Source: Myxococcales bacterium
GTDB lineage: Bacteria; Myxococcota_A; Bradymonadia; UBA7976; UBA1532
DNA: 64,000 bases
Reading direction: 5' to 3'
Assembly (NCBI GenBank): GCA_020633435.1
Contig: JACKDP010000009.1
Location: 62,001-126,000 of the forward strand
Each line of letters begins with the position of its first letter. Positions within the stretch are counted from its first letter, which is position 1. Of this stretch, positions 24,435 through 33,671 are shown piece after piece. Under the pieces are notes generated by a model. That model did no database searches. It was not told where the DNA came from and saw only the letters and a program-made list of their open reading frames with translations. The position numbers were made by a program, and so were the translations under genes.

Positions 24435-27400
24435 TCAGGGCGTGCAGGGCGTCCGCTCGACGATCACGAAGACGACCCGGCGGTTCTGGGCCCGGCCCTC
24501 GGGGGTGTCGTTCGAGGCGATGGGCGCGTCCTCCCCCAGGCCGGCCACCTGCAGCTTGCCGCCGGGCACGCCGCGGGCGCTCAGGTAGGTGGCGACGGCC
24601 TGGGCGCGGCGCCGGGAGAGGTCGCGGTTGTAGTCGCCAGGCCCCTGGGCGTCGGTGTGGCCCTCGACCCGCACGCGCCGCACGAACGTCGCCGTCCGCA
24701 GCACGCTGGCCACGTCGTCGAGCAGCCCGTGGGAGCGCGCCTGGATGGTGGCGGCGTCGAAGTCGAAGAAGACCTTCTCGCCGATCTCCACCTGCTCGCA
24801 GCCGACCTTCACCCGGCCGCCCTCGTCCGGGCAGCCGTCGTCATCGTCGATGGCGTTGAAGACCTCGGGCTCGTCCGGGCAGCGGTCCACGGCGTCGAAG
24901 ATGCCGTCGCCGTCGCGATCCTCGTCCTCGGGGCAGCCGTCGTCGTCCTCGATGCCGTCCTCGTCCTCCGGCGAGAGCGGGCAGGCGTCCTCGACGTCGG
25001 GGATGCCGTCGAAGTCGTTGTCCTCCTCGGGGCAGCCGTCATCGTCCATGAAGCCGTCGCGGTCCTCGGCCAGCAGCGGGCAGTCGTCCGCGCTGCCCAG
25101 GATGCCGTCGCGATCGGGATCGTCGTCGGACGTCCCCTGCCAGGAAAACCCAGCGAAGACGCGCAGATCCGGCGTACCGGCGGCCGCGGCGACGCCAGTG
25201 CCGACGCCCGCCAGGACGGCCAGCTCGGGCTGGGGGCGCACCTTCACGGCGGCGCGCAGCTCGACGGGCTCCTCGTCGCTGGCGTCGTCGATGGTCAGGC
25301 CGCCGGCCAGCTCGGGCACGAAGGACGCCGTGGGCCCCAGGGGCAGCTCCGCGGCGAAGCCGAAGGTGAGCAGGTCGTCGATGACCACGTTGCCGAAGGC
25401 GCGGGTGGCCCCGCGAAACCGGTAGCCCAGGTTGGCGTTGAGGGTGCCGCGGGGCAGGCCATAGTCGACGGCGACGCGGGGCTCGATGCGCAGGGGCTCG
25501 CTGGCGAAGGCGTCCTCTTGCCCGATGGGCAGGTACAGGTTGAGCGCGATGGCCAGCGAGGCCCCGCGGTGGCTCACCGGATCGGCCTCGTGCAGCACCG
25601 CGCGCGACATGAGCCGCAGGTCGCCCAGCGCCACGGCGCCCGAGGGGCCGCCGGACAGCCCGTAGTCGGCCAGGTCGTCCTCCAGGTTCTGCAGCACCAC
25701 GATGGGCAGCGACGCTGCCACCTCGAAGCGGTCCATCAGCCCCAGCGCCGCCTGGACGCGGGCGGTGGTGCGGCTGTCGACGATGCGCGCCACCCGGTCG
25801 CCGCCGGTCGTGACCAGGGTGAGCGGGTCGTCGGCCACGTCCAGCATCAGGCCGCCCGCCCACTGCAGGTGGGGCATCCGGCGCGCCGACAGGTTGCTGA
25901 TGTAGTGCAGCCGGATGTTCGAGGCCGGGGTGAAGGTGTCCAGGTCGAACGGCCCGGCGCGCACGGTCGCCGGCAGGCTGGCCAGGGCCGCCGCCAGCAG
26001 GCCCCGACGCCGGCCGAGGAGCCCCCCGACGAGCAGCAGCGCCAGCCACAGGCCCCCAGCGCCCCCGCCCGGGGTGGCGGCGCAGCCCAGGCGCGCCCCG
26101 CCCGACGCCTCGAAGCGCCGCTGGTCGTCGTCGGGGTTCAGCGGATCCGTCCCGTCGCGGACCTCGGCGCCGTCCCACACCCCGCCGCCGTCGGTGTCGG
26201 GGTTGAACGGATCCGTCCCCGCCGCCCGCTCGCCCCCGTCGGAGAGGCCGTCGTCGTCGGTGTCGGCGTCGAGGGGGTCCGTCCCCCCGGCCCGCTCCTC
26301 GATGTCCGTCAGCCCGTCGCCGTCGGTGTCGTCGTCCCGCGGATCGAGCGGATCCGTGGGCGGATCCGCCGACAGCTCCACGCCGTCCGGGGCGCCGCCG
26401 CCGTCCGTGTCGGGCCGCCGGGGGTCGGTCTCCCCGCGGTCCAGGCGCCCGTTGGCGTTGACGTCCTCGCCCCGCACGCAGACGTCGGTCACGTCGCGGG
26501 GGCCGTCGCAGGCGCCGTCGTCGTCCGTGTCGGGGTCGCGGGGATCGGTGCCGTTCTCGCCCAGCACCTCGGCCCCGTCGAGGATGCCGTCGCCGTCGGA
26601 GTCAGGGCGCGCCGGATCGGTGCCGGCGATGGCCTCGTCGGCGTCGAACAGGCCGTCCTCGTCCTGGTCGGCGCGGCGGTCATCGTCGCCGTTGAGGGGA
26701 TCGGTGCCGTCCAGCCGCTCGCCGCCGTCCCCCACGCCGCCGCCATCGGTGTCGCGCCGGGTGGGATCCGTCTCGCCGGGGCCGACCATGCCGTCGGCGT
26801 TCAGATCCTCGCCGCGCCCGCAGACGCCCTCGACGGCGGCGGGCCCGTCGCAGAGGCCGTCGCGATCGGTGTCCGCGGACAGGGGATCCGTGCCGGTGCG
26901 CACCTCCAGGCCGTCGCGCAGCCCGTCACCGTCCGTGTCCACGTTGTCCGGGTCGGTCCCGCGCAGCTCCTCGTCGGCGTCCGTCAGGCCATCGCCGTCG
27001 CGGTCGTTGCCCCGCACGTCGTCCGTCGGATCCGTCGGATCGGTGCCGTCCCGCAGGACCTCGACGCCGTCCGGGGTGCCGCCGCCGTCGGTGTCCCGGT
27101 TGGCCGGGTCGCTCTCCCGCGGGTCCACCCGGCCGTTGGCGTTGGCGTCCTCGCCGATGCTGCACACCCCGTCCACGGCGGCCGGGCCGTCGCACAGGCC
27201 GTCGCCGTCGCTGTCGGGGTTCGTGGGATCGGTGCGGGCGCTGCGCGCCTCGACGCCGTCCTCGATGCCGTCGCGATCCGTGTCGCGCAGGTTCGGGTTC
27301 GTCCCCAGCTCGGCCTCCTCGGCGTCCGTGAGGCCGTCGCCGTCGGCGTCGAGGGGGGGCCGGTCCGGATCCAGGTAGTCGGGGGTGCCGTCGCCATCCG

Positions 27401-29522
27401 CGTCGCGGGTGCCCTCCTCCTCCGTGGACAGGCCGTCGTCGTCGTCGTCGGGATCCCGCCAGTCCGGGGGCGCCACGCCGTCGTGGTCGGGCAGGCTGGC
27501 CCGGCTGCCCAGGGCGTTGAGCTCGGCCGGCGCCTCGCCGCGCACCACCGTGTCATAGCGATCGTCCAGGCCGTCGCCGTCCGAATCCATGAAGCGATCC
27601 GCGCGGATACGGCCGTTGCGGTCGGGCACGAGGCCCTGGTCGTTCTGCCCGTCGGCGTTGGCGTCGTCCCCCTCGATGAGGTCGTACACGCGGTCCGCGT
27701 CGCTGTCGTTGTTCAGGTAGTCGGGCACCACCCCGGTGGTGGCGGCGGGCGCGAGGCCGGGGCCGAAGGCGTCGTCCATGCCGTCGCCATCCGCGTCGAC
27801 GCCCGAGGGCATGACCCGGGCGCCGGGGGCCTGCGCCTCCACCGCGTCGGGGATGCCGTCGTTGTCGCTGTCGACGTCGCGGGCGTCCGGCACGCCGTCC
27901 CCGTCCGTGTCGCCCTCGCCCTCCGTCGCGTCGGCGAGGCCGTCGCCGTCGTCATCGCGATCCAGGGCGTCCACCACCCCGTCCTCGTCCTCGTCGCCGC
28001 AGCCGGGGGCGTCGGCCCCCTGCACCACCCGCAGCTCGGCCCGGGGCGCGAGCTGGGCGGGCACGACGCAGCGGTCCACCACCGTGCCGCCGGGGAACGT
28101 CACCCGCACGCGGTAGAACGCCTCACGCCCGAGGGGCAGGCCCAGGTGCACCACCGGCTCGCCCTGGGCGCCGACGCCGCGGCCCCCCTCGACGACCACC
28201 CGGGGCCCGACCGGCCGGTTCTGCTCGTCGAACAGGCGCACCGAGGCGCCCAGCGCAGGCCGGGGGGATCCCAGGTTCGCCGTCGGCACCAGCGGCCGCA
28301 CCCGCAGCGCCTGGGGCACCGGCGCCGCCAGCGCCCCCAGCCAGAGCTGCAGCGCGCCCACCCGGCTCACCGCCAGGTCCAGGTCCCCGTCGCGATCCAC
28401 GTCGGCGAAGGCCGCCCCGTGGCTCGGCGCCCCGCTGCCATCGATGCCCTGGTTGTCGCGGCTGAACTGCCACGCGCCGCCGGCGCTGTCGTTGCGGAAG
28501 AGGTAGTCGGCCCCCACCCCGCCGGTGCTCAGGTACAGGTCCAGATCGCCGTCGTTGTCGACGTCGGCGCAGGCCACGTCGCGCACGTCCCGCGAGAGCA
28601 CGACGCCCGCCGAGGTGGAGGGCTCGCCCGTGCGCACGAAGCGCGCCTGGGCCACGTCCCACGCGTAGATCTCGGCCGCCCGGTCCCGGGAGCCGCCGTC
28701 GACGATGTCGAGGAAGCCGTCCCCGTTCAGATCGCAGAACGCGACGCCCGCCTCCTGGCCGGCCGGCGCCGGGATCTCGAAGCCCGGCTGCACGTCGAAC
28801 GCGCACACCCCGCCGCCGCGGTTGCGGAAGAGGTCCGCGCCGCCGTCGCGGCGGGCCACCAGGTCCACATGCCCGTCGCCGTCGTAGTCACCCACCGCCA
28901 GGAAGTCGCCCGCGAAGACGCCCGGCCGCGGCAGGCCCGTCGTGGCCGGATCCACCAGCCGCAGAGCGCCGCGGTCGTTCTCGAAGAGGGCCATGCCGAA
29001 GTCGTGATCGTCGATGACGAGCTCCAGCGCCCCGTCCCCGTCGCAGTCCAGCAGCGCGGCGCCCTCGGCGTTCAGCCCCGGGTGCAGCGGCGGGAAGTCC
29101 TCGGGCGCGAAGACCTGGGTGGGGCGCCCATCGGCGTCGCCGAACCGGCCCTGGCCCCGCCCCCGGAACACGCTGATGTCTTGCTGGCTGACGCGCACGA
29201 GGTCCGGGTGGCCATCGGCGTCCAGGTCGCCCACCAGGATGGATCGCACCGGGCCCACCACCTGGCGGAGGCCGGCGGCGCGCGCCTCGGTCTCGTCGAC
29301 GAACGCGGGCGCCCCCAGGCAGGTCTGCCGGTAGAGGCGCGCGCCCCCCTCGGAGCGGGCGACGAGCAGGTCCACGCAGCCGTCGCCATCCAGGTCCGCC
29401 CAGGTCACCCCACCGCTGCGGCCAGCCGCCTCGTCCAGGCCGGCGTCGGCGGCCCCGTCCGCGAAGCGCGCGTGGGCACCTCCGGAAAACAACAGCAAGA
29501 TCAACACGTTCAAGCGACGCAT
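24435..29522 (-). CDS. FG-GAP/TSP3 surface protein fused in frame to an OmpA-family protein
   Basis: A 1,695-residue two-part protein. Part one: signal peptide (MRRLNVLILLLFSGGAHA), FG-GAP/VCBS propeller (about 35-380), an UnbV-like domain (about 395-500), then over 600 residues of calcium-binding TSP3-like repeats (DxDGDG loops and about a dozen GTDP turns). Cys1147 opens a sorting-tag-like end (CAATPGGGAGG, hydrophobic, RRR at 1171-1173). Part two starts at once with GLLAAALASLPATVRA, a signal-peptide-like run, then a 230-residue beta-barrel, TSP3 loops and a C-terminal OmpA domain (FDFDAATIQ; VEGHTDAQGPGDYNRDLSRR; NRRVVFVI). No ATG, GTG or TTG lies in frame between the tag and the second hydrophobic run, so one polypeptide is expected. 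Start chosen at the signal peptide. Confidence 0.85.
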   Translation of the reverse strand: MRRLNVLILLLFSGGAHARFADGAADAGLDEAAGRSGGVTWADLDGDGCVDLLVARSEGGARLYRQTCLGAPAFVDETEARAAGLRQVVGPVRSILVGDLDADGHPDLVRVSQQDISVFRGRGQGRFGDADGRPTQVFAPEDFPPLHPGLNAEGAALLDCDGDGALELVIDDHDFGMALFENDRGALRLVDPATTGLPRPGVFAGDFLAVGDYDGDGHVDLVARRDGGADLFRNRGGGVCAFDVQPGFEIPAPAGQEAGVAFCDLNGDGFLDIVDGGSRDRAAEIYAWDVAQARFVRTGEPSTSAGVVLSRDVRDVACADVDNDGDLDLYLSTGGVGADYLFRNDSAGGAWQFSRDNQGIDGSGAPSHGAAFADVDRDGDLDLAVSRVGALQLWLGALAAPVPQALRVRPLVPTANLGSPRPALGASVRLFDEQNRPVGPRVVVEGGRGVGAQGEPVVHLGLPLGREAFYRVRVTFPGGTVVDRCVVPAQLAPRAELRVVQGADAPGCGDEDEDGVVDALDRDDDGDGLADATEGEGDTDGDGVPDARDVDSDNDGIPDAVEAQAPGARVMPSGVDADGDGMDDAFGPGLAPAATTGVVPDYLNNDSDADRVYDLIEGDDANADGQNDQGLVPDRNGRIRADRFMDSDGDGLDDRYDTVVRGEAPAELNALGSRASLPDHDGVAPPDWRDPDDDDDGLSTEEEGTRDADGDGTPDYLDPDRPPLDADGDGLTDAEEAELGTNPNLRDTDRDGIEDGVEARSARTDPTNPDSDGDGLCDGPAAVDGVCSIGEDANANGRVDPRESDPANRDTDGGGTPDGVEVLRDGTDPTDPTDDVRGNDRDGDGLTDADEELRGTDPDNVDTDGDGLRDGLEVRTGTDPLSADTDRDGLCDGPAAVEGVCGRGEDLNADGMVGPGETDPTRRDTDGGGVGDGGERLDGTDPLNGDDDRRADQDEDGLFDADEAIAGTDPARPDSDGDGILDGAEVLGENGTDPRDPDTDDDGACDGPRDVTDVCVRGEDVNANGRLDRGETDPRRPDTDGGGAPDGVELSADPPTDPLDPRDDDTDGDGLTDIEERAGGTDPLDADTDDDGLSDGGERAAGTDPFNPDTDGGGVWDGAEVRDGTDPLNPDDDQRRFEASGGARLGCAATPGGGAGGLWLALLLVGGLLGRRRGLLAAALASLPATVRAGPFDLDTFTPASNIRLHYISNLSARRMPHLQWAGGLMLDVADDPLTLVTTGGDRVARIVDSRTTARVQAALGLMDRFEVAASLPIVVLQNLEDDLADYGLSGGPSGAVALGDLRLMSRAVLHEADPVSHRGASLAIALNLYLPIGQEDAFASEPLRIEPRVAVDYGLPRGTLNANLGYRFRGATRAFGNVVIDDLLTFGFAAELPLGPTASFVPELAGGLTIDDASDEEPVELRAAVKVRPQPELAVLAGVGTGVAAAAGTPDLRVFAGFSWQGTSDDDPDRDGILGSADDCPLLAEDRDGFMDDDGCPEEDNDFDGIPDVEDACPLSPEDEDGIEDDDGCPEDEDRDGDGIFDAVDRCPDEPEVFNAIDDDDGCPDEGGRVKVGCEQVEIGEKVFFDFDAATIQARSHGLLDDVASVLRTATFVRRVRVEGHTDAQGPGDYNRDLSRRRAQAVATYLSARGVPGGKLQVAGLGEDAPIASNDTPEGRAQNRRVVFVIVERTPCTP
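25956..26084 (-). other. Internal sorting tag followed by signal peptide in the TSP3/OmpA gene
   Basis: Codons 1147-1189: Cys, PGGGAGG, 13-residue hydrophobic stretch, GRRR, second hydrophobic stretch ending VRA. It has the same arrangement as codons 390-429 of the amidase gene. Confidence 0.65.
26130..28010 (-). repeat. TSP3-like calcium-binding repeat array (coding)
   Basis: Degenerate repeats encode alternating Asp-x-Asp-x-Asp-Gly loops and (G)TDP turns, with recurring units such as TDPLNPDDD and DTDRDGLCDGP. Near-identical blocks (GVCxxGED.NA.G) recur at least four times, so expansion by duplication is likely. Confidence 0.85.
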
Positions 29523-29552
29523 CGGCACCCTCGGGCGATCCTTCTCCCGTCC

Positions 29553-29580
29553 ACGGTACCGGCCGGATAAGCAATGGCAA
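29553..29580 (-). promoter_or_regulatory. Promoter of the TSP3/OmpA gene
   Basis: Reading leftward: TTGCCA, 16 nt, TACCGT. The leader is about 24 nt and holds GAGGG 6 nt before the ATG at 29522. Confidence 0.5.
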
Positions 29581-29601
29581 GTTTTGGTGCCCGGAGGGGC
29601 G

Positions 29602-31353
29602 TCAGCGCTCGGCGTCCGACCGGGCCGCGGCGTGGGTGGCCCCGTCCGCGCTGGCCGCGACCAGGCGGTAGCGCCCCAGGCCCAGCGTCGGGGGCAGGAC
29701 GACGGGGGCGCTGAAGCGGCCATCGCCGCCCGTGACGACCGCCTGGCCCACCGGCCGCGGGCTGCCGGCGCCCTCCGGTACGAGGTAGATCTGCACCTTC
29801 ACGCCCGCCAGCGCCCCGCCCTCGGCCGCCTGCAGCGCCCCGGTGACGGGGGATGGCAGGGCCTCGCCGCGCCACCCCTCCACCACGCCGTCGCCGCGAT
29901 CCAGGCGCAGGACGGCGGGCGCCCGCGCGGGACCGTCCGGCGCGGACGGCAGGCCCCCGTCGGTCCCCTCGCCCCCCTGGCTGCCGTCGTCGGGCCCCAG
30001 GGAGATCTCGCCGCCCTCGAGGCCGGGCAGCGGCACCTCGGCCCGCGGCCCGACGCCGTCGACGCCCGACGCGGGCCTGGGCTCGCCGCCCTGCCCCCGC
30101 CGCGCCCGCCGGCCGCACGCCCGCGCCCAGGGCCGGCGGCGCGCCGCGCACCTCGGCGCCGCCCCCCGCCTCCCCGTCAGCGCCGCGCTGTACTGCTCCT
30201 TCCAGGGCCCCGGCTTGCTGAACGGATCGGGCGGCGGCCGGTGCAGGCGGTGGTCCTCGGCGTTCTTGAAGTCGAGGGAGGGCGCCTGCCCCCCCAGGTC
30301 GACGCGCCGCCAGTGGCCATCGGGCGCCAGGACCTCGGCGAAGGCGTGGGCCTCGTTCTGGACGGCCCGCGCCGGCACCCCGGCGGCCCGCGCGCTGATG
30401 AGGAAGGCGAACGTCCGATGTCGGCAGACGCCGCGCTGCCCGAGGGCCAGATCCCGATAGATGGAGCCGACTTGCGGCGGCGGGTCCCCCGCCTCGAAGG
30501 CCCGGAACCAGGCCACCAGCCGGTCGAGGCCCTGGTCGAAGGGCTGGTCGGGGCGCACCCCGATCTCGGCCAGGACCGCCCGACCCTCCTCGGCGATGGC
30601 GGGGGGCAGCGCCGTCCCCGGCTGGCCGGCCTGCGCCCCCAGCGGCACGTTGCCGGGCAGCGGCGCCGAGAAGTAGGCGGCGTCGGCGTCCACCAGGAAG
30701 ACCACCCGCACGTCGCCCGCGTGGGCGGCCTCGACGTAGTAGTTGTCGGCGGCGTCCTTGGAGAAGCGCACCTCGATCGGCGGCTCCGTCTGCACCGCCA
30801 GGATGCGCATGTCGGGCGCGACGGACGGGATGGGCGCGGGGCCGCGGCCCGTCGTCACCCGGATGTCGCCCCAGAACATCTCGCGGCCGGGCTGGGCGGC
30901 CCGGGGCCCGCGGGGCGCGTCGCGCAGCGGGCCGGGCCGCGTCGTCAGCCGGTAGTCCGTCTCCACCTGGTCGAAGACCACGTTGCGCCGCAGCGGCGCC
31001 ACCGTCGGGTTGAAGATGGCGTGGTAGGTCAGGGCGTTGTCCTGGGTCGTCTGCCGGTCGGGGCGCGCCTCCCGCGGCCGGGGGATGTCGCCGGCGCTGC
31101 CGGCCCCCGGGGGCGGATCGAACGTGGGCGCGTCCGGATCGGCGGCGCCCGGCGGGGGCAGGCGCTCCCCGTCGCGGCGCATGGCGGCCGGCAGCGGATC
31201 CCCCCCCTCGACGCCCGCGGCGCCGGGGGCGCCGATGGGCAGGCGCAGGACCTCGGGGGGCACGTACTCGTGGCGCACCCGGTCGGCCCGGGCCGCGGGA
31301 GCGAGCAGCAGCAGCAGGACGGCGGCGCGCATGGCCGCGAGGCTAACCCGCAT
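29602..31353 (-). CDS. Transglutaminase-like exported protein
   Basis: A 583-residue protein with a signal peptide ending about residue 23 (APAARA). The papain-like transglutaminase core is at about 290-365: GVCRHRTFAFLISARAAGVP (Cys), AVQNEAHAFAEV (His) and WRRVDLGG (Asp), a complete triad. These enzymes crosslink or cleave amide bonds in surface proteins or peptidoglycan. The C-terminal 90 residues form a beta-sandwich (LAGVKVQIYLVPEG). Between them, about codons 390-430 are anomalously Arg-rich and look out of frame. GAGGGGG before the ATG at 31353 favours this start over 31332. Confidence 0.78.
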   Translation of the reverse strand: MRVSLAAMRAAVLLLLLAPAARADRVRHEYVPPEVLRLPIGAPGAAGVEGGDPLPAAMRRDGERLPPPGAADPDAPTFDPPPGAGSAGDIPRPREARPDRQTTQDNALTYHAIFNPTVAPLRRNVVFDQVETDYRLTTRPGPLRDAPRGPRAAQPGREMFWGDIRVTTGRGPAPIPSVAPDMRILAVQTEPPIEVRFSKDAADNYYVEAAHAGDVRVVFLVDADAAYFSAPLPGNVPLGAQAGQPGTALPPAIAEEGRAVLAEIGVRPDQPFDQGLDRLVAWFRAFEAGDPPPQVGSIYRDLALGQRGVCRHRTFAFLISARAAGVPARAVQNEAHAFAEVLAPDGHWRRVDLGGQAPSLDFKNAEDHRLHRPPPDPFSKPGPWKEQYSAALTGRRGAAPRCAARRRPWARACGRRARRGQGGEPRPASGVDGVGPRAEVPLPGLEGGEISLGPDDGSQGGEGTDGGLPSAPDGPARAPAVLRLDRGDGVVEGWRGEALPSPVTGALQAAEGGALAGVKVQIYLVPEGAGSPRPVGQAVVTGGDGRFSAPVVLPPTLGLGRYRLVAASADGATHAAARSDAER

Positions 31354-31392
31354 GACCCCCTCGTGTCTCGCGCCCCTGGCGGGCGCATCGGG

Positions 31393-31398
31393 TAGAGT
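31393..31398 (+). promoter_or_regulatory. -10 box of the monoheme cytochrome gene
   Basis: TAGAGT, 6 nt before the ATG at 31405, with no evident -35. The same spacing occurs before other genes in the window. Confidence 0.45.
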
Positions 31399-31404
31399 GG
31401 CGGC

Positions 31405-31737
31405 ATGATCGTCAAGACCCGCGCCTGGGACACCGCCGCCGCGCTCGGGTTCGCCCTCGCCCTCACCGGCTGCGGCGACGCCCGGACGCCCGAACCCCCG
31501 AGCGGCGCCGCGATCTTCCGCCAGGCCTGCGCGCGTTGCCACGGCCCGACGGGCGCCGGCGACGGCCCCGAGGCCGCGCGCCTCGGCGGGGCCCCGGCCC
31601 TCGGCGCCCTGCGCGACGCCGCCCAGATCCGCGCCATCGTCACGCACGGCCGCGGCGCGATGCCCGCCCATGACCAGCGCCTGTCGCCGGCCCAGATCGA
31701 CCTCGTCGTCGCCCATGTCCTCACGCTGGCCCGCTAG
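31405..31737 (+). CDS. Monoheme cytochrome c lipoprotein
   Basis: A 110-residue lipoprotein with lipobox ALTGC and one haem c site, CARCH (about residue 46). The class I cytochrome ending follows, with the axial Met in GRGAMPAHD and a final helix IDLVVAHVLTLAR. It would carry single electrons in the periplasm, tethered to a membrane. It overlaps the next gene by 23 nt, so the two are co-translated. Confidence 0.9.
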   Translation: MIVKTRAWDTAAALGFALALTGCGDARTPEPPSGAAIFRQACARCHGPTGAGDGPEAARLGGAPALGALRDAAQIRAIVTHGRGAMPAHDQRLSPAQIDLVVAHVLTLAR

Positions 31738-33589
31738 CCTCCTGGCCCTGCTGGCCGCGCTGGGCTGCGACGACGGCGCCGCGGACCCGCCCGCCGACGC
31801 CGGCCTGCCCGCCGATCCCTGCCCGGAGGTGGCCCTCGCGTCGGGGCCCTGGGCGCTGCACCGCTGCGCGGCTCCCGGGCGGTTCGCGCTGCGGCGGGGG
31901 GGCCAGGCCGTCCTCGACGGCGCCACCGCCGGCGTGCTGGTGGCGGGCGCTCCCGCGCTGGGCGACGCCTGGCCGGAGGTCGTCTGGGCGGCCAGAGGGC
32001 GCGGCCAGGACGTGCTCTTCGTCGGGCACCCCACGCTGCCCGCCCTGCGCCTGCACGTGGAGCTCGACCCCGCACCCCGCTTCGAGCTGGCGGTCACGGC
32101 GCGGGACGACGCCGCCCCGGTGGCGCTGGACGCGCTGCTGCCGCTCGTGGCGACGGCGGCTGGCGACCACGCCGGCACGCTGCCCACCTTCGCCGGCCCC
32201 GGGCCGCGCTGGCCCGCCGCCCCACGCCCGGTCGCGCAGGCCCTCATCGGCGAAACATCCCTTTTGATTCATGTGTTTGGCGTCGATGACCCCCTCGCCG
32301 AGATCAGCGTCACCGACGAGGCCGGCGCCGCGCGGGTGCAGGTGGCCACGACCGGCCAGGGCACCACCCTCGGGCCCGGCGACGCCCTCCGCGCGCCCCC
32401 GGTGGAGGTGGACGTCGGCCCCGAGGTCTACGCCCTCCTGGAGGCCGCCGGGGTCCGGCTCGGCCCCCGGGGCGCGCCCGACGGGGCCTGGGGCTGGCGG
32501 ACGGGGGGCGCCTATGGGGCCCTGCCGTCGGCCGCGGCGCTCGTGGACGAGGTGGCCGCCCTCCGCGCGCTCACCGACGCCCGACCGGCGCCCCTGGTGC
32601 TGGTGGACGGCCTGTGGTTCGCGGCGCTCGGCGCCTGGGACGCGGGCGAGGGCTTCCCGGATGGCCTCGCGGCCGCCGCCGACGCCCTCGGCGACGCCCG
32701 GCTGGCCCTGCGCTGGCCCGCGCTCTGGGTCGGCCCCGACGCGACCGCCTGCCCCGGCGACTGCCCGGGGGCGCCCTCCCGCCTCGATCCGGGGCGCCCG
32801 GACGTCCAGGACGCGCTCGGCCGCGCCGCCGTCGACCTCGCGGCGCGGGGCACCGTCGCCCTCTTCCTGCGCGACGAGGCCCCCGACGACGAGGGCGCGC
32901 GCCGGGGGCTCGGGCGGGCCCTGGCCCCCTTCGCCGGCCCCGTCTACGGCAGCACGGCCGACGCCCTCGGCACCCTGCCGGGCCTGAGCCTCGTCGCCCC
33001 GGCCGACGCGCCCGGGGCGGACTGCTGGGCCGAGGCCTTCTCGGGGCCGCGCTCCGCCGCCTGCGCCGAGGCGCTGCGGACCCCGGTCGCCGCCGCCGCC
33101 GTCGCGGTGGATCCGGCGGCGACGGCCCGCGCCCTCGCCGGCCTGCGCCACCTGGATGGCCGCGTCACCTGGCTGGACGTCGGGCCCATCGTCCTGGAGC
33201 GGCCCGCCCCGGCGGCGCGCCAGGCCGCCGCGCTGGCGGCCATCGCCGGCGGCCCGCGCCTGCTCGGCGACGCCCCCACCCGCCTGGACGCGGCGCAGAT
33301 CGCCCCGCTGCTGGCCACCCTCGACGCGTCGGGGCTGCGCGGCCTCCAGCCGACCGCGCCCGGGATCGCCGCGGCCGACGCGCCGGCCGTCTGGCTCGGG
33401 CCGGCTGGCGCCGCCCTCTTCAACTTCACCGACGCCCCGCTCGAGGCGACGCTCCCCGACCGCCCCGACCTGGCTGGCCTGCCCGCCGTCTTCGGCGGCC
33501 CCCCGTTCACGCCAGGCGGGCGCCTCACGCTGCCGGCCGGCGACGCGGCCGCCTGGGCGCTTCCCGACACCGCCGAGAACATGCAATGA
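31715..33589 (+). CDS. GH36/melibiase-like lipoprotein, probably catalytically altered
   Basis: A 624-residue lipoprotein (signal peptide with lipobox AALGC). The middle resembles a GH36-type barrel: GAWGWRTGGAYGALP in place of the usual W-x-W start, LVLVDGLWFAALGAWD where the family has IDDGW and GDW, then GFPDGLAAAADAL and ALRWPALWV. Later LDVGPIVLERP and AIAGGPRLLGD resemble the family's NDPD and ALGG segments. The standard catalytic aspartates are not obvious (the nucleophile region reads LFLRDEA), so activity is doubtful. The family call is tentative. Starts within the cytochrome gene. Confidence 0.6.
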   Translation: MSSRWPASLLALLAALGCDDGAADPPADAGLPADPCPEVALASGPWALHRCAAPGRFALRRGGQAVLDGATAGVLVAGAPALGDAWPEVVWAARGRGQDVLFVGHPTLPALRLHVELDPAPRFELAVTARDDAAPVALDALLPLVATAAGDHAGTLPTFAGPGPRWPAAPRPVAQALIGETSLLIHVFGVDDPLAEISVTDEAGAARVQVATTGQGTTLGPGDALRAPPVEVDVGPEVYALLEAAGVRLGPRGAPDGAWGWRTGGAYGALPSAAALVDEVAALRALTDARPAPLVLVDGLWFAALGAWDAGEGFPDGLAAAADALGDARLALRWPALWVGPDATACPGDCPGAPSRLDPGRPDVQDALGRAAVDLAARGTVALFLRDEAPDDEGARRGLGRALAPFAGPVYGSTADALGTLPGLSLVAPADAPGADCWAEAFSGPRSAACAEALRTPVAAAAVAVDPAATARALAGLRHLDGRVTWLDVGPIVLERPAPAARQAAALAAIAGGPRLLGDAPTRLDAAQIAPLLATLDASGLRGLQPTAPGIAAADAPAVWLGPAGAALFNFTDAPLEATLPDRPDLAGLPAVFGGPPFTPGGRLTLPAGDAAAWALPDTAENMQ

Positions 33590-33635
33590 TTTCAGGGCTC
33601 CAGCGCCTCCGACCCGGGCCGGCGGCGGGCGCAGG

Positions 33636-33665
33636 TTGGACGCCCCGCGCGGCGTGGGCGAGGAT
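33636..33665 (+). promoter_or_regulatory. Leaderless-type promoter of plsX
   Basis: TTGGAC, 18 nt, GAGGAT, 6 nt, ATG at 33672. Confidence 0.45.
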
Positions 33666-33671
33666 GGCAGC

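Noticed and set aside
24390..29570. A 1,726-codon open frame on the + strand opposite the TSP3/OmpA gene
   Set aside because: It is antisense to Asp/Gly-rich repeats and made mostly of Val, Arg, Gly, Ala and His with no domain; high GC leaves few stops. The leftward frame has clear domains.
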